Source: a virus
Direction: 5' to 3' (one strand)
Length of the DNA: 28,854 nucleotides
IMG/VR virus record: IMGVR_UViG_3300021335_000067
Coordinates: 1-28,854 of that record
This document shows, piece after piece, positions 27,430-28,854 of this stretch. Each line of letters opens with the position of its first letter. The first letter of the stretch is position 1. The notes beneath the pieces are model-generated. The model saw only the letters and a list, made by a program, of their open reading frames with translations. It did not search any database and was not told the DNA's origin. The position numbers and the translations under genes are program-made.

Positions 27430-27594
27430 AACCTAATTCATCAAAAAGTCTAAAACTAAAAAGAACCACCTGTTTAAGTATAGGCCCAGTAGGTATACGG
27501 TAGCGCAACTGTGATCCATCTGCACCCTAGAAAAGGAACAGCCTCTTTGTAGGTGTTTAGCTTTGTTAAGCCAAATATCATGGAGGATTTAATC

Positions 27595-28677
27595 ATGGCT
27601 TTTGCATCAGCGTCAGGTTACACTAACCTGCCAAACGGGAACTTTTCTCCCGTAATTTATTCCAAAAAAGTACAGCTTGCTTTCCGCAAGTCTACTGTTG
27701 TTGGAGATATTACTAACTCTGATTATTTCGGTGAAATCGCAAACCAAGGTGACACTGTTAAAATCATTAAAGAACCTGAAATCTCAGTATCTGCATATGC
27801 TCGTGGCACAACAGTCGCTGCGCAGGATTTGACAGACACCGATTTCTCTCTAGTCGTCGATAAAGCGAACTACTTCGCCTTCAAGATGGACGACATCGAA
27901 GAAGCGCACTCACACGTAAACTTCATGGATCTTGCGACCAACCGTGCGGCATACCGCTTGGCTGACCAGCATGACCAAGAAGTTTTGGGTTACCTATCAG
28001 GTTACTCACAGTCAGCGTTGCATGGTGTTGCAGATACAGTTAACACAACTGTTAACGGTACTAAAGCAAACTCATCTGCAGGTTCAGACGAACTTCTAGC
28101 AGCTAACAAGTTGGATATGTCAGACTTTGGCAACATCACAACTACACCATCTTCTGGTACAACAGGTGACTCTATTCCTGTCGGTGCTCGTCTTCCAGGT
28201 GCAACAGCACTACCAACAGCTTACGTATCTCCAACAATGTTGGTTGCACGTATGGGCCGTTTGTTGGACGTTCAAAGCGTTGACAAAGCGGGTCGTTGGA
28301 TTGTAATTTCACCAGAGATGATGGAAGTATTGATGGACGAAGATTCACGTCTATTGAATGCTGACTTCGGTGACTCAGGTGGATTGCGTAACGGACTAGT
28401 TCTAAACAACTGGAATGGTTTCCGTGTATACGTTTCAAACAACCTACCATCAGTCGGTACAGGTGCAGGTACTACAGGTACTACAGCACAAGACGACAAC
28501 TATGGTGTGATTGTTGCTGGTCATGACTCAGCGGTTGCAACTGCCGAGCAGATCAACAAAACTGAAACATACCGTGACCCAGATTCATTTGCGGACATCG
28601 TTCGTGGTATGCACCTATACGGTCGTAAGATTCTGCGTCCAGAAGCTCTTGTAACAGCACGTTACAACCTAGCTTGA
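27595..28677 (+). CDS. Major capsid protein
   Basis: A 360-residue coat protein. It starts at ATG 27595 with GGAGGA ahead; upstream extension to 27553 is not supported. It begins MAFASASGYTNLPNGNFSPV, with VVGDITNSDYFGEIANQGDT and EISVSAYARGTTVAAQDLTD as recognisable coat segments. Near the end are FRVYVSNNLPSVGTG and the domain-closing RKILRPEALVTARYNL. The HK97 fold is presumed from family and place, directly after the scaffold gene. Two stop codons in tandem (TGATAA) and its own promoter with a 5' hairpin point to very high expression. Confidence 0.9.
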   Translation: MAFASASGYTNLPNGNFSPVIYSKKVQLAFRKSTVVGDITNSDYFGEIANQGDTVKIIKEPEISVSAYARGTTVAAQDLTDTDFSLVVDKANYFAFKMDDIEEAHSHVNFMDLATNRAAYRLADQHDQEVLGYLSGYSQSALHGVADTVNTTVNGTKANSSAGSDELLAANKLDMSDFGNITTTPSSGTTGDSIPVGARLPGATALPTAYVSPTMLVARMGRLLDVQSVDKAGRWIVISPEMMEVLMDEDSRLLNADFGDSGGLRNGLVLNNWNGFRVYVSNNLPSVGTGAGTTGTTAQDDNYGVIVAGHDSAVATAEQINKTETYRDPDSFADIVRGMHLYGRKILRPEALVTARYNLA

Positions 28678-28691
28678 TAACTGTAAACTTT

Positions 28692-28714
28692 GGGGCTGGC
28701 TCAATGCTGGCCCC
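28692..28714 (+). terminator. Hairpin after the capsid gene, possible terminator
   Basis: GGGGCTGGC can pair with GCTGGCCCC over nine positions, including two G-U pairs, around TCAAT. A weak T-containing stretch follows (ATTGTACTTT). It lies 15 bases after the capsid stop and before the next gene's ribosome site, so it may reduce read-through or stabilise the capsid mRNA end. Confidence 0.45.
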
Positions 28715-28741
28715 ATTGTACTTTAAAAAGAGGATATACTC

Positions 28742-28854
28742 ATGGCAATTACTACAGCAATGTGTAACAGCTTTAAACAGGAATTACTGCAGGGTGAGCA
28801 TGATTTAGACAACCACACATTGAAGGTTGCCTTGATTAAGGATACACCCACAGG
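28742..28854 (+). CDS. N-terminal part of a probable virion protein
   Basis: The gene is cut by the right end; 37 residues are visible, beginning MAITTAMCNSFKQELLQGEH and continuing with a strand (LKVALIKDTPT). The pattern TxMCNSFKxELLxGxHD followed by xLKxALIK recurs in small structural proteins encoded after capsid genes in marine phages, from memory. AGAGGA provides a ribosome site 9 bases ahead. A head-completion or tail role is inferred from location. Confidence 0.65.
   Translation, partial: MAITTAMCNSFKQELLQGEHDLDNHTLKVALIKDTPT

Noticed and set aside
27465-27535. tRNA-like stretch GGTAGCGCAACTG in the capsid leader
   Set aside because: It resembles a D arm and start of an anticodon arm, but no anticodon stem pairs and no T arm is present.

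Overview
The window reads as part of the genome of a tailed double-stranded DNA phage, most likely a short-tailed (podovirus-like) marine phage of an alphaproteobacterium. The grounds are a T7-type replication pair (family A DNA polymerase and primase-helicase), a large portal protein followed by scaffold and major capsid genes, the run of small lysine/glycine-rich proteins typical of marine phages, and a DUF1127 gene, a family centred on alphaproteobacteria. Host and virion type are inferences; no host DNA is visible and both ends of the window cut through genes.

Layout: the left arm (1-11132) is all on the minus strand and holds replication and metabolism genes. In transcription order these are several small unknown genes, a tandem-HTH regulator, a zinc-finger-like protein, an M20-type metallopeptidase, then tRNA-Arg(TCT) with its own strong promoter, a tyrosine integrase, small genes, ThyX, a zinc-ribbon protein, primase-helicase, DNA polymerase and a truncated gene resembling a single-stranded DNA-binding protein. 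The right arm (12886-28854) is all on the plus strand: an unknown gene, a lysis cassette (EF-hand holin, M15 endolysin, candidate u-spanin), small basic proteins, a DUF1127 gene with its own promoter, terminase small and large subunits, portal, a 1465-residue multidomain protein with zincin and ParB-like segments, scaffold, major capsid protein and a truncated virion-type gene.

The arms diverge from a 1.75-kb gene-free region (11133-12885). It carries about fifteen short hairpins of the form CTATCC-NAAA-GGATAG, a GC-rich alternating tract, three families of palindromes and at least two promoters reading right. It is the best candidate for replication origin and control centre. One palindrome, TACTTWAAGTA, recurs at the tRNA-integrase promoter, whose sequence resembles the main rightward promoter, so lysogeny and late genes may share a regulator. 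A second promoter type with the core GTATAACTAT occurs three times, before the lysis genes, before the DUF1127 gene and before the capsid gene.

Most genes are packed with stop-start overlaps (TAATG or ATGA), implying translational coupling. The most unusual parts are the hairpin array, the DUF1127 unit whose leader can fold over its own ribosome binding site, the very large protein between portal and scaffold, and the pairing of an integrase with a polymerase carrying tyrosine at the position usually linked to virulent phages.
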